A stretch of 53,273 nucleotides of DNA from assembly GCA_006226685.1 (NCBI GenBank), contig SBGG01000105.1, positions 1-53,273 of the forward strand. The letters run 5' to 3'. Position numbers and translations under genes: made by a program. This document shows, one piece after another, positions 1 to 9,697 of this stretch. The notes below the pieces were generated by a model. The model had not been told where the DNA came from and searched no databases. It worked only from the letters and a program-made list of their open reading frames with translations. This DNA comes from Sphingomonadales bacterium. Lineage in GTDB: Bacteria; Pseudomonadota; Alphaproteobacteria; Sphingomonadales; Sphingomonadaceae. Within the stretch, counting starts at the first letter, position 1; every line of letters begins with the position of its first letter.

Positions 1-2
1 TG

Positions 3-1433
3 GTGAAGGATATGGCGCCGCAGCCGATCATCTTCGCCATGGCCAATCCGGACCCGGAAATCACCCCGCCCGAGGCGAAGGCCGCCCGGCCCGACGCGGT
101 GATCGCCACCGGCCGGTCCGACTATCCCAATCAGGTCAACAACGTCCTCGGCTTCCCCTTCATCTTCCGTGGCGCGCTCGACGTGCGGGCGACCGCCATC
201 AACGAAGAGATGAAGATCGCCGCCGCCCATGCGATCGCGGACCTAGCGCGCCAGCAGGTACCCGAGGAAGTGGCCCTTGCCTATGGCACCAGCCATCAGT
301 TCGGCACCGATTACATCATCCCCGCCCCGTTCGATCCGCGCCTGATGGAGATCGTTCCGGTCGCGGTTGCGGCGGCCGCGATGAAGAGCGGCGTCGCGCA
401 AAAGCCGATCGAGGATATGGAGGCCTATCGCCAGGAGCTGAAGGCCCGGCTCAACCCCACCACCTCGGTGCTCGCGCTGGCCTATGACGCCGCGAAAGCC
501 AGTCCCAAGCGCGTGGTCTTCGCCGAGGGCGAGGAAGAAGTAGTGCTGCGCGCCGCGATCCAGTTCCGCGACGGCGGGTACGGCATTCCGGTGCTCGTCG
601 GGCGGCAGGATGTCTATGACCGGTTGCGCGCGCTGGGCGTGTCCGATCCGCACAGCTTCGAAGTGCATAACAGCGTCAATTCGCCGCTGGTGCCGAAGAT
701 GGTCGAAAAGCTCTACAGCCGGCTGCAACGCCGCGGCTATCTGCGCCGCGACTGCGAACGGATGGTCAATCGCGACCGCAACATCTTCGGCTCCCTTCTG
801 GTGAAGATGGGCGAGGCCGACGCAATGATCACCGGCACCACCCGCACCTACAGCCAGACGATGCGGGAAGTCCGCAAGGTCATCGACACGATACCGGACC
901 GCACCAATTTCGGCGTTCATATCCTTGTCGGACAGAGCCACACCGTGTTCATGGCGGACACCACCGTCAATGAACGACCGAGCGCGGTTGAGCTGGCCAA
1001 TATCGCGGAAGGTACCGCCGCCGTCGCGCGGCGCATGGGCCATACCCCGCGCGTTGCCTTCCTCTCCTATTCGACCTTCGGCAACCCCCCGGGCAACTGG
1101 CTCGAAAATCTGCGCGAAGCGGTGGCGATCCTCGACGAACGTGGTGTCGATTTCGAATATGAGGGCGAAATGGCGCCCGACGTCGCGCTGAACCCGCAGG
1201 TGATGAAGAATTACCCGTTCAGCCGTCTGTCCGGCCCCGCCAATGTGCTTGTCATGCCCGGCCTGCAATCGGCCAATGTCTCGGCCAAACTGCTGCGCGA
1301 ACTGGGCGGCGACTCGGTCATCGGGCCAGTTCTGGTCGGCATGGAAAAGCCGGTTCAGGTCGCAACCATGGCATCGACCGCAAGCGAGCTGGTGACGCTG
1401 GCAGTACTCGCGGCAGGCGGAATTGCCGGATAA
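3..1433 (+). CDS. maeB: NADP-dependent malic enzyme, C-terminal part (5' truncated by window edge)
   Basis: This is the 3' part of a malic enzyme (malate to pyruvate plus CO2 with NADP reduction). The reading frame is open from the first bases, so the true start lies upstream of the window. The first ~130 residues are the end of the malic-enzyme NAD(P)-binding domain (MANPDPEI, then GRSDYPNQVNNVLGFPFIFRGALD, a typical malic-enzyme signature, around residues 37-60). From about residue 166 a phosphotransacetylase-like domain follows (RVVFAEGEEE onward), as in the large MaeB class of proteobacteria. In that class the domain is thought to be regulatory (acetyl-CoA sensing) rather than catalytic. 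The stop is followed by about 230 bp without a gene. Family assignment is secure; cofactor preference is inferred from the fused architecture. Confidence 0.95.
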   Translation: MKDMAPQPIIFAMANPDPEITPPEAKAARPDAVIATGRSDYPNQVNNVLGFPFIFRGALDVRATAINEEMKIAAAHAIADLARQQVPEEVALAYGTSHQFGTDYIIPAPFDPRLMEIVPVAVAAAAMKSGVAQKPIEDMEAYRQELKARLNPTTSVLALAYDAAKASPKRVVFAEGEEEVVLRAAIQFRDGGYGIPVLVGRQDVYDRLRALGVSDPHSFEVHNSVNSPLVPKMVEKLYSRLQRRGYLRRDCERMVNRDRNIFGSLLVKMGEADAMITGTTRTYSQTMREVRKVIDTIPDRTNFGVHILVGQSHTVFMADTTVNERPSAVELANIAEGTAAVARRMGHTPRVAFLSYSTFGNPPGNWLENLREAVAILDERGVDFEYEGEMAPDVALNPQVMKNYPFSRLSGPANVLVMPGLQSANVSAKLLRELGGDSVIGPVLVGMEKPVQVATMASTASELVTLAVLAAGGIAG

Positions 1434-1660
1434 TCTCTCCCGAAACGGCGCGGGTGGGGGCGTTTTGTCGCCTTCACCCGCTCATGGGAACCGGCCGTGA
1501 AGCCGGCCAGCCGCCCCGGCCCAGACTGAAGGCCCGTTTTCCTCCGACGGCACCGGCAGTCCGCAAAAACCGGCCGGTCGCCCCTCTCAGCATCGGCAAG
1601 CCCGACTCTGCCCGGCCCGTAAAGACGGACCGGAACAGCACCGCCAAGCGGTCCGCTATT

Positions 1661-1960
1661 TCAGATGGCGAAGACCAGCATATCTTCGGGCCGAGGGGCC
1701 GTTGGCTCATAGGCCGGCATCGGATCGAACGGATCCTCCGTCAGTTCCATCATCGAAAGCCCGCTGAGTTTGAAATGGCCCAGCCGCCGCGCTTCCTCCG
1801 ATATCCAGTTCTTGTCGAGATTGAGCGCACTCACATAAAGTTCGCCATGACGTTCGAACAGGGCATGGGGCGCAAGTCTCAGAACCACGCCATTATAGCG
1901 CGCCGTAACGATGATCTTGCGGGCTATCGCCTCCATCAATACCAGTCGGGGTTCCGTCAT
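1661..1960 (-). CDS. Small WYL-domain-like protein
   Basis: A 99-residue protein starting at ATG 1960 (MTEPRLVLMEAI). A TTG three codons earlier is possible, but neither start has a clear Shine-Dalgarno. The middle reads as a WYL-like strand set: ARYNGVVLRLAPHALFERHGELYVSAL, i.e. a conserved arginine/tyrosine pair, the AP-H turn and a Y-V strand. WYL domains usually bind ligands or nucleic acids inside transcriptional regulators. Here there is no helix-turn-helix, so this is a stand-alone domain. The C-terminus is acidic (TEDPFDPMPAYEP). It is isolated between the convergent malic enzyme and rlmE. Expression is supported only by the protein-like sequence; function unknown. Confidence 0.6.
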   Translation of the reverse strand: MTEPRLVLMEAIARKIIVTARYNGVVLRLAPHALFERHGELYVSALNLDKNWISEEARRLGHFKLSGLSMMELTEDPFDPMPAYEPTAPRPEDMLVFAI

Positions 1961-2046
1961 ATTTCGCAATCACTACAAATTATGGCCATCTCGTTGTGCG
2001 GCGCAGCATAAACCCAAGCGGGCGCGTGTCAACGCGGGGAATGCGG

Positions 2047-2733
2047 TCAAACCGTCATTTCAGCTGATTTTTCTCGTCCCTTAAATCCCTGCGCCACCAC
2101 ATACCATTCGCTGCTGCCCTTGCGGCTTGCCGGGGGCTTGGCATGTTTGACGGTCGTGAAATTCTGCTTCAGCGTGATGAGCAGATCCCGGTCGGTTCCC
2201 CCCGCGAACACCTTGGCCACAAAGGTCCCGCCGGGCTGAAGATGCTCGATCGCGAACCAGGCCGCCGCCTCGACCAACCCCATGGTGCGTAAATGGTCGG
2301 TCTGGGCATGGCCGACGGTATTGGCCGCCATATCGGACAAGACGAGATCGGGCGCATCGCCCAATGCCTCGCGCAGTTTTGCATCGGCCGTCTCATCCAT
2401 GAAATCCATCTGGAAAATGGTGACACCTTCGATCGGATCGACCGGCAACAAATCGATACCGACCACCTTGGCCTGCGGCACGACCTTGCGCACCACCTGC
2501 GACCAGCCGCCCGGTGCGATCCCCAGATCGACGACATGCCGCGCCTTCTTCAACAGGCCGAATTTCTCATCCAGTTCGATCAGCTTGAACGCGGCACGGC
2601 TGCGCCAGCCTTCCGCCTTCGCCTGTTTGACATAGGGGTCGTTCAACTGCCGCTGCAACCAGCGGGTGGATTGCGCACTCCGGTTCTTCGCGGTTTTCAC
2701 GCGGACCTTGCCGCCGCCCGTTCCTCGCGTCAT
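2047..2733 (-). CDS. rlmE: 23S rRNA (uridine-2'-O-)-methyltransferase RlmE (FtsJ/RrmJ)
   Basis: A 228-residue FtsJ-family methyltransferase, which 2'-O-methylates U2552 of 23S rRNA on the 50S subunit. Visible signatures are the N-terminal RSAAFKLIELDEKFGLL block, the SAM-binding motif VVDLGIAPGGWSQVV (~residues 68-82), the catalytic-region aspartate in LVLSDMAANTVGH, and the late lysine in GTFVAKVFAGG. Together these give the K-D-K-E arrangement of the family. A basic N-terminal extension (GGGKVRVKTAKNRSAQSTRW) suits rRNA binding. The start is ATG 2733, preceded on the minus strand by AAGGAAGA. It lies 45 bp downstream of ppx/gppA on the same strand, so co-transcription is likely. Confidence 0.96.
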   Translation of the reverse strand: MTRGTGGGKVRVKTAKNRSAQSTRWLQRQLNDPYVKQAKAEGWRSRAAFKLIELDEKFGLLKKARHVVDLGIAPGGWSQVVRKVVPQAKVVGIDLLPVDPIEGVTIFQMDFMDETADAKLREALGDAPDLVLSDMAANTVGHAQTDHLRTMGLVEAAAWFAIEHLQPGGTFVAKVFAGGTDRDLLITLKQNFTTVKHAKPPASRKGSSEWYVVAQGFKGREKSAEMTV

Positions 2734-2778
2734 GCCCGGTCTTCCTTCTTCCTCATCGGTTTCACAGGATCATCCCTT

Positions 2779-3852
2779 TCACAGGCGCTGATCCATCAGG
2801 CATCGCAAAATGCCCTCACGGATACCGCGATCGGCAATGCCGAGCCGTTCCGCAGGCCAGACATCCATTATGCCTTCCAATATCGCACAACCGGCAACGA
2901 CCAGATCGGCCCGCTCCGTGCCGATGCTCGGCAGGCGGCGGCGTTCATCCAGCGCCATTCCCGACAGGCGCCGCGCGATCCCGCGCATCGACGGCGTCGG
3001 CACGATCAGCCCGTCGATCATCCGGCGATTATATTTGGGCAGGTTGAGGTGCAGGCTGGCCAGCGTCGTCACCGTACCCGATGTACCGAGCAGCCTTTCC
3101 GTCCCCTGCGCATCGGGTAGGCGCGCGGCAAATGGGGCGAAGCTTTCCGCCACGCGCGCGCGCATCCGTTCATAGGCCGCCAGCCGCCCTTTCCTGTTGC
3201 CCATATCATCCGCTTCGCTTTCGGTCAGCGACACCACGCCCCAGGGCGCGCTCAGCCAGTCGATGATGCGGGGTGCCGGACCGCTGCTGTCCACCAGCAC
3301 CAGCTCAGTCGACCCGCCGCCTATATCGAAGATAAGCGCAGGCCCGTCGCCGGGCTCGAGCAGCGCGTGACAGCCCAGCACAGCCAGCCGCGCCTCTTCC
3401 TGCGCGGAAATAATGTCGAGCGCGATCCCCGTTTCGCGATAAACCCGCTCGATGAATTCGGCACCGTTGGCCGCACGCCGACAGGCCTCGGTCGCGACCG
3501 AGCGCGCCAGCGTCACCTGACGGCGGCACAATTTGTCGGCACAGACGGAAAGCGCCGAAATCGCCCGCTCGATCGCCGCTTCGGACAAGGTTCCGGTCGC
3601 CGCCAGCCCCTCGCCCAGCCGGACGATTCGGGAAAAGGCATCGACGACAACAAAGCCATCGGCGGACGGCTTGGCGATCAGCAGACGGCAATTATTGGTT
3701 CCCAGATCGATCGCGGCATAGCTCTTGCGGGAAGGCCAGCGCGCCTTTCCCGAAGGCACGGCCATATTCGCGGTCGTCGCTCGGTCCTGCCCGGACCCCC
3801 CGCCCGAACGGACGGTACGCGGCGCAGGGCGGCCCTGATACGCCATAATCAT
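2779..3852 (-). CDS. ppx: Ppx/GppA exopolyphosphatase-family phosphatase
   Basis: Ppx/GppA phosphatases hydrolyse polyphosphate or pppGpp and link to the stringent response. The ASKHA fold shows as YAAIDLGTNNCRLLIA (phosphate-1 loop, about residues 45-60) and ALIFDIGGGSTELVLVD (phosphate-2 loop, about residues 165-181), with the catalytic-type glutamate in VATEACRRAANGAEF. At ~357 residues it is the short single-module form lacking the C-terminal HD domain of E. coli Ppx. The first ~40 residues are low-complexity and possibly not translated. ATG 3852 was chosen; ATG 3846 and GTG 3861 are alternatives. It precedes rlmE in the same direction, an arrangement often seen in alphaproteobacteria. 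Polyphosphate versus pppGpp preference cannot be told from sequence. Confidence 0.93.
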   Translation of the reverse strand: MIMAYQGRPAPRTVRSGGGSGQDRATTANMAVPSGKARWPSRKSYAAIDLGTNNCRLLIAKPSADGFVVVDAFSRIVRLGEGLAATGTLSEAAIERAISALSVCADKLCRRQVTLARSVATEACRRAANGAEFIERVYRETGIALDIISAQEEARLAVLGCHALLEPGDGPALIFDIGGGSTELVLVDSSGPAPRIIDWLSAPWGVVSLTESEADDMGNRKGRLAAYERMRARVAESFAPFAARLPDAQGTERLLGTSGTVTTLASLHLNLPKYNRRMIDGLIVPTPSMRGIARRLSGMALDERRRLPSIGTERADLVVAGCAILEGIMDVWPAERLGIADRGIREGILRCLMDQRL

Positions 3853-4046
3853 TACACTCACTTAATGCTCTCCGACCCCTCAGCATGGGCCGGTACTTGC
3901 CGATGAGCGTAAGACGAGTCGCCCGACAGCGCAAGAGAGACGGCACCATCGCACCGCAAAGGCATTTTCCCGTTACGTCAGCCCCCCCCGGACAAGCGCC
4001 GCGCCATGGCTGCAGGGCGATGGCGGACATCCATGCGCCAACACCC

Positions 4047-4075
4047 TTGACAGCGCCATTTTCGACGCCTAGAGC
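4047..4075 (+). promoter_or_regulatory. Sigma-70-type promoter of tRNA-Gln
   Basis: TTGACA at 4047-4052, 17 bp spacer, TAGAGC at 4070-4075. The expected start falls 5-8 bp later, just before the mature tRNA at 4087. The perfect -35 fits a stable-RNA promoter. Confidence 0.65.
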
Positions 4076-4086
4076 GGCGCCTCCAT

Positions 4087-4160
4087 TGCCCCGTCGTCTA
4101 AAGGTAAGACTACGGACTCTGACTCCGTCAATTGAGGTTCGAATCCTCACGGGGCATCCA
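4087..4160 (+). tRNA. tRNA-Gln (anticodon CUG)
   Basis: A 74-nt cloverleaf with encoded CCA. The acceptor stem is TGCCCCG/CGGGGCA, the anticodon stem is ACGGA/TCCGT around loop CTCTGAC (anticodon CTG, reading CAG), and the T-arm contains GGTTCGAATCC. The first pair is U1-A72, the known GatCAB identity element for tRNA-Gln, and the discriminator base is U. This fits indirect Gln-tRNA formation (GluRS charging followed by GatCAB transamidation), usual in alphaproteobacteria. No downstream T-rich terminator is obvious. Confidence 0.95.
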
Positions 4161-4282
4161 CCTACCCGGCATTATGCAGCAAACGCACCAGCCCGCCGCG
4201 GGCAACGGCGCGCCGCGTGGAGCGACCCTGCCCCCCCGGTCAGGACATTCTGTTTCCGGCAGTCCGCCCTCGGTTGAGCCTA

Positions 4283-4786
4283 TCAGCGCGAAACGAAGGC
4301 TCCGCGGGCGCGGTCCTTGACGACGCTGCTGGCCGGGAAGACGGTGCCGTTCATCGTGATATACACCCCCGGCGGGGCCACCTGCGCGGTCGCGAAAGCC
4401 ATGCCTAGGTTGAACGGCGCGTCGCTTTCGGCAAAGCGGGCGGGGGAAAGGGCGCCGACGAATACGACCGTCTTGCCGCCCGCATCGCCCAGCACCCTGG
4501 CCGTTTCGGTCATCGTATCGGTGCCGTGGGTGATGACGATATGCGTGGCCGTGGCATCCCGCACCGCGGCGGCGATGGTCGCGCGATCCTCATCATTCAG
4601 TTCGAGGCTGTCCTTGCGCATCAGTTCGCGCACCTCATGGGGGCAGGCAACGCGCGCCGTTTCGAGCAACTTTCCGATCTGCGTCTCGCCCACCTGATAG
4701 GCGGACAGCGCATCGAAATAAGCCTTGTCGATGGTGCCGCCGGTGGTCAGCACAAGCACCGACGGAGCCGTGAACGCATCGGTCAT
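4283..4786 (-). CDS. Short asparaginase-domain protein
   Basis: 167 residues matching only the N-terminal domain of bacterial L-asparaginases. VLTTGGTIDK (residues ~12-21) holds the nucleophile-type threonine, and ITHGTDTMTETA (~84-95) holds the second catalytic T-D pair. Full-length asparaginases are about 320-350 residues and have a C-terminal domain that completes the active site. Here the protein ends at GAFVSR, so this is the known stand-alone half-length family rather than a truncation; no remnant of the second domain lies downstream. The start ATG 4786 has a good Shine-Dalgarno (AAGGAG, 6 nt upstream). It follows the PhnA-like gene by 38 bp on the same strand. Whether it hydrolyses asparagine is uncertain. 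Confidence 0.88.
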   Translation of the reverse strand: MTDAFTAPSVLVLTTGGTIDKAYFDALSAYQVGETQIGKLLETARVACPHEVRELMRKDSLELNDEDRATIAAAVRDATATHIVITHGTDTMTETARVLGDAGGKTVVFVGALSPARFAESDAPFNLGMAFATAQVAPPGVYITMNGTVFPASSVVKDRARGAFVSR

Positions 4787-4824
4787 CTGTTACTCCTTCC
4801 CCGATCGGCGGCGCCCGAAAGGCA

Positions 4825-5130
4825 TCACCGCTTCTTCACAAATTCCGCACGCAGGACCAGTCCCTTGATCCCTTCATAACGGCAATCGATTTCCTGCGGA
4901 TCGCCGGTCAGACGGATGGACTTGATAAGCGTGCCGCGCTTCAGCGTCTGGCCCGCGCCCTTCACCTCCAGATCCTTGATAAGCGTCACCTGATCGCCAT
5001 CGGCCAGAAGATTGCCGACCGCATCCCGCACCTCGACCATATCGGCCGCCACCTGTTTCGCCGCCAGTTCAGAGGCAGGCATCCATTCGCCCGTTTCCTC
5101 GTCGAACACATAATCTTCGTCGCCGCTCAT
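4825..5130 (-). CDS. PhnA/YjdM-like zinc-ribbon-less protein
   Basis: A 101-residue protein matching the C-terminal domain of the PhnA (YjdM) family: DAVGNLLADGDQVTLIKDLEVKG, then GTLIKSIRLTGD and the terminal NIRLVLRAEFVKK-like strand. The name comes from an old link to alkylphosphonate use; real function is unknown. The usual N-terminal zinc ribbon (two CxxC pairs) is absent, replaced by MSGDEDYVFDEETGEW. ATG 5130 was chosen because GGGAG lies 7 nt upstream; the frame stays open further upstream but has no better start. It is probably co-transcribed with the downstream asparaginase-domain gene. Confidence 0.85.
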   Translation of the reverse strand: MSGDEDYVFDEETGEWMPASELAAKQVAADMVEVRDAVGNLLADGDQVTLIKDLEVKGAGQTLKRGTLIKSIRLTGDPQEIDCRYEGIKGLVLRAEFVKKR

Positions 5131-5231
5131 GCCTGATCTCCCGAAATTCAAAGTCATATCGCCCGTAACGCCGCAGGGCGGCCACGGCAACAGGCTTAGG
5201 GCGGATCGACAGTCACCCTGGGGTCAGGCCC

Positions 5232-6506
5232 CTAGCGGGCGGGCGCCCGGCGGCCGAGCGTCACCAGACTTTCGGCGCCGTCCGCCGATAGCGACGAAAC
5301 ACCGACCAGATGATCGTCAACCGGCACCTGCGTCAGCACGGCATCCGTGCCCGTCACTTCCTGCATGCCGGTCCAGTTCTGCCCGTCATTGCGCCGATAT
5401 CGCACGCGATAGGCCACCGCCCCCTCGACCGGCATCCAGCGGACATTAGTATCCCGCGACAAGGCCCCGTTGAGGAAGACATCGGCCGGTGCGGAGGGCG
5501 CCGCGGCCAGCCGGGCGGCAGCCGCGACATTGATCGCGGTCACCTTCGCCAGATAATCGAAATCCATCGCATCAATAGTGTCTCCATAGGCTATGCCCTT
5601 TTCGACCCGTATATTCTGATGCTGCCGATCCCAGTTTTCCGCCCCCACGCTGAACCGGACCGCCGGATAGCCGAGTTTCAGGAACGGCGTATGATCCCCA
5701 CCCCGGCCATAGCGATCGGGCCGACGATCGAGCACCACATCGAACCCGCCGGGCAGGCCATCCGCAAGCTCGTCGATCGCCTTGGCGAGCGCACGGCTGG
5801 GGCCGTCATCCTCGCCGCCTTCGGCGCGGCGGGCCATTTGCTGCGCCAGATCCTCGGACGCACGAATGCCCTCGGAAAAGACGCGCACCCGCCCCGCATC
5901 CCGAACGCCGCCCTGCCCGATCGAGTTGCCGACAATATCGTTGTTGAGCATCGCATCAACCCGCCAGCCGCGTTCCCGCGCGGTTTCGGCGAGCAACTGG
6001 CTGCCCCACAAGCCCTGTTCCTCGCCCGAGAAGATCGCATAGATGATGGTCGCGTCGAACCGGCGCTGCGACAACAGGCGTGCGGCCTCCATCACCAGCG
6101 CCACACCCGACCCGTCATCATTGGCGCCCGGCGCGTCGGAGGTAAAATCCATCACATCCCCGGCGCGGCTGTCGATATGCGCGCCGATGATGACGACCCG
6201 GTTCGGGTCTGCCCCCTTCTGCACGCCAAGCACATCGATCACCTCGACACCGTCAGGCGCGCGCGGACCGGTAAAGCTGCGGCCGATCCGTTCGACCGTC
6301 ACGCACCCCCCGCAGGCCTTACCGATCGCCTCAAACCGTCGCACCGCCCAGAGGCGGGCAGCGCCGATCCCGCGCTTCGGATCATCGGTCTTTGAAAGGG
6401 TATGACGTGTCCCGAACCCGACCAGCGCCCCGACATCCGCCCGGATGCGCTCCGGGCTGGGGCTGGTCAAGGCTGCGGTGGCGGCAGCGGCAAGCATCAA
6501 TGACAT
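5232..6506 (-). CDS. M28-family zinc aminopeptidase with C-terminal FN3-like domain
   Basis: An exported metallopeptidase, ~424 residues from ATG 6506 with GGGGGA upstream; an upstream in-frame start would add 14 residues. The N-terminus MSLMLAAAATAALTSPS is a short signal peptide. All five zinc ligands of the M28 family are visible: His in GAHIDSR, Asp in PGANDDGSG, the EE pair in SGEEQGLWGS, Asp in LNNDIVG and His in GGDHTPFL. After the catalytic domain the last ~85 residues look like a fibronectin type III module (VRWMPVEGAVAYRVRYRR), as found in secreted M28 enzymes. It probably trims peptides in the periplasm or outside the cell. Single gene with its own promoter region. Confidence 0.93.
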   Translation of the reverse strand: MSLMLAAAATAALTSPSPERIRADVGALVGFGTRHTLSKTDDPKRGIGAARLWAVRRFEAIGKACGGCVTVERIGRSFTGPRAPDGVEVIDVLGVQKGADPNRVVIIGAHIDSRAGDVMDFTSDAPGANDDGSGVALVMEAARLLSQRRFDATIIYAIFSGEEQGLWGSQLLAETARERGWRVDAMLNNDIVGNSIGQGGVRDAGRVRVFSEGIRASEDLAQQMARRAEGGEDDGPSRALAKAIDELADGLPGGFDVVLDRRPDRYGRGGDHTPFLKLGYPAVRFSVGAENWDRQHQNIRVEKGIAYGDTIDAMDFDYLAKVTAINVAAAARLAAAPSAPADVFLNGALSRDTNVRWMPVEGAVAYRVRYRRNDGQNWTGMQEVTGTDAVLTQVPVDDHLVGVSSLSADGAESLVTLGRRAPAR

Positions 6507-6643
6507 GAGCGATATGGTCCCCCCGAAATGCGGCTGAGCCGCTCCCATCCGCAGACCATATCATGCCGCCGGCCGCAAGCCAGCGCCTGTCAGAAGAAAT
6601 TCACCGCGATGCCCTGCGCATCACAAGGCGCCGACTGTCCGGA

Positions 6644-8449
<1,806 letters not shown>

Positions 8450-8559
8450 TGGGCGCCGATAGCAGGGGCGCGGGGCCCTGTCACCCATGCTTGAACACCC
8501 CCCAAAGCAGGGATCGACAGACAGGGAACCTGCCCCTAAGCGACTTGAGATTGAACGAC

Positions 8560-8575
8560 CATGTGATACAGGTCA
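8560..8575 (+). promoter_or_regulatory. CRP/FNR-family-like binding site
   Basis: TGTGATACAGGTCACC matches the CRP consensus TGTGA-N6-TCACA at 9 of 10 fixed positions. It lies 70 bp upstream of the CsgG-like gene and within 115 bp of the divergent lepA start. It is a single site found by eye, so it could be chance. Confidence 0.4.
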
Positions 8576-8645
8576 CCCTTGATAAGGGTTCGCAGAGATA
8601 ATGACCAAATTCGTGGGTTTTTCTGTTCTCTGAAAGGTGGAAATA

Positions 8646-9416
8646 ATGGGTAAGATAAAGGCGCTGGTGGGCGCGCTCTCGATCGTCGCAATGGCCGCGA
8701 CCCCGGCTATGGCAAAGGAAAAAGGCTCGTCCGGCCGTCAGGCTCAGGCGAAAGGCACGCAGGACATTCCGCGGTGCACGCGCAAGCTGGGTACGGTCGC
8801 GATCGTCGAACCCGATACGCAGTGGTGGCGCGAGCTGAGCCTCGGCAGCCCGGAAGCGATTTTGCGCGTGTTCATTCAGCAATCGGGTTGCTTCACGCTG
8901 GTGAATCGCGGCCGCTCGATGCAGAATCGCGCGATGGAACGCGCCCTCGCCGATCAGGGCGAATTGCAATCAGGTTCCAACCTCGGCAAGGGCCAGGTCA
9001 AGGCCGCCGACTATTTCCTTCAGCCCGACATCGTCTCGACCAACCGCAATAGCGGCGGCAATGCGCTGGGCGGCGTGCTCGGCGGCTTCCTCGGCCGGTC
9101 GACCTTCGGTGCGCTGGCAGGCGGCATCAATATCAAGAAGAAGGAAGCCAATGTCACCCTGTCGATCGTCAACGCCCGCACCACGGTGGAAGAGGCGCTG
9201 ACCGAGGGCTATTACCGCAAATCCGATCTCAGCTTCGGCGCGGCGGGCGGTGCCGGCTGGTGGGGCGGTCTCGCCGGTGCTGGCGGCGGCGGTTATCAGA
9301 ACACCGAAATCGGGCAGGTGATCGTGCTCGCCTATCTCGATGCCTATACCAAGCTGGTAAGCCAGCTCGGCGGCCTGCCCGCCGATGCTTCAGCGGCGGC
9401 CCCTCAGGCAAAATAA
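8646..9416 (+). CDS. CsgG/HfaB-like exported protein
   Basis: 256 residues from ATG 8646, with AAGGTGG 6 nt upstream; a GTG three codons earlier is in frame. The signal peptide MGKIKALVGALSIVAMAATPAMA ends at AMA-KE, a signal-peptidase-I site. There is no lipobox cysteine, unlike curli CsgG, which is a lipoprotein. The body resembles the CsgG family: CFTLVNRG, ALADQGELQ, ADYFLQPDIVS, VNARTTVEEALTEGYYRKSD. It also has two glycine-rich stretches (GGNALGGVLGGFLG; GGAGWWGGLAGAGGGGY). CsgG proteins form or assist outer-membrane export or assembly pores. No curli or holdfast genes are nearby, so the substrate is unknown. A CRP-like site lies upstream and a hairpin terminator downstream. Confidence 0.8.
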   Translation: MGKIKALVGALSIVAMAATPAMAKEKGSSGRQAQAKGTQDIPRCTRKLGTVAIVEPDTQWWRELSLGSPEAILRVFIQQSGCFTLVNRGRSMQNRAMERALADQGELQSGSNLGKGQVKAADYFLQPDIVSTNRNSGGNALGGVLGGFLGRSTFGALAGGINIKKKEANVTLSIVNARTTVEEALTEGYYRKSDLSFGAAGGAGWWGGLAGAGGGGYQNTEIGQVIVLAYLDAYTKLVSQLGGLPADASAAAPQAK

Positions 9417-9442
9417 ACTCCGGCTTTCAGACAAATGCCTTG

Positions 9443-9475
9443 GACGCCCGACCGGAAACGGCCGGGCGTCCTCGG
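9443..9475 (+). terminator. Hairpin terminator after the CsgG-like gene
   Basis: GACGCCCG (9443-9450) pairs with CGGGCGTC (9463-9470), with an inner CCG-GAAA-CGG. The T-tract is weak (CTCGGTTTC), so efficiency is uncertain. It begins 27 bp after the stop codon. Confidence 0.6.
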
Positions 9476-9652
9476 TTTCGGCCTGTCGCCAACCTCAGGA
9501 TCCATCTCAGGAACGGTCGCAAACAGGCCAACGTACCCGCCGCGCAACCGCAAAAACGGACATGATTTCCGTTCCAGACCATTTGAGATAGACGTCGAAC
9601 GCTCATCAGCCTGAAAAACGGCAGGTCTTTGGAAGGAGCGCATGTTCGAACC

Positions 9653-9691
9653 GAATGACCATTTCCGGTCATTCTGAAAATGCTCTAGAGC
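9653..9691. repeat. Intergenic hairpin and AGAGCATTTTC repeat upstream of trpF
   Basis: GAATGACC (9653-9660) pairs with GGTCATTC (9667-9674) around ATTTCC. It is followed by TGAAAATGCTCTAGAGC, whose last ten bases are a perfect palindrome (9682-9691). Read on the minus strand this is CTAGAGCATTTTC, related to the AGAGCATTTCC at 27031-27040. The rest of 9476-9652 shows no gene. Confidence 0.5.
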
Positions 9692-9697
9692 GGCCCC

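Noticed and set aside
243..1268. 341-codon minus-strand open frame opposite the malic enzyme
   Set aside because: Antisense shadow of a high-GC gene; no ribosome site and His/Arg-rich composition.
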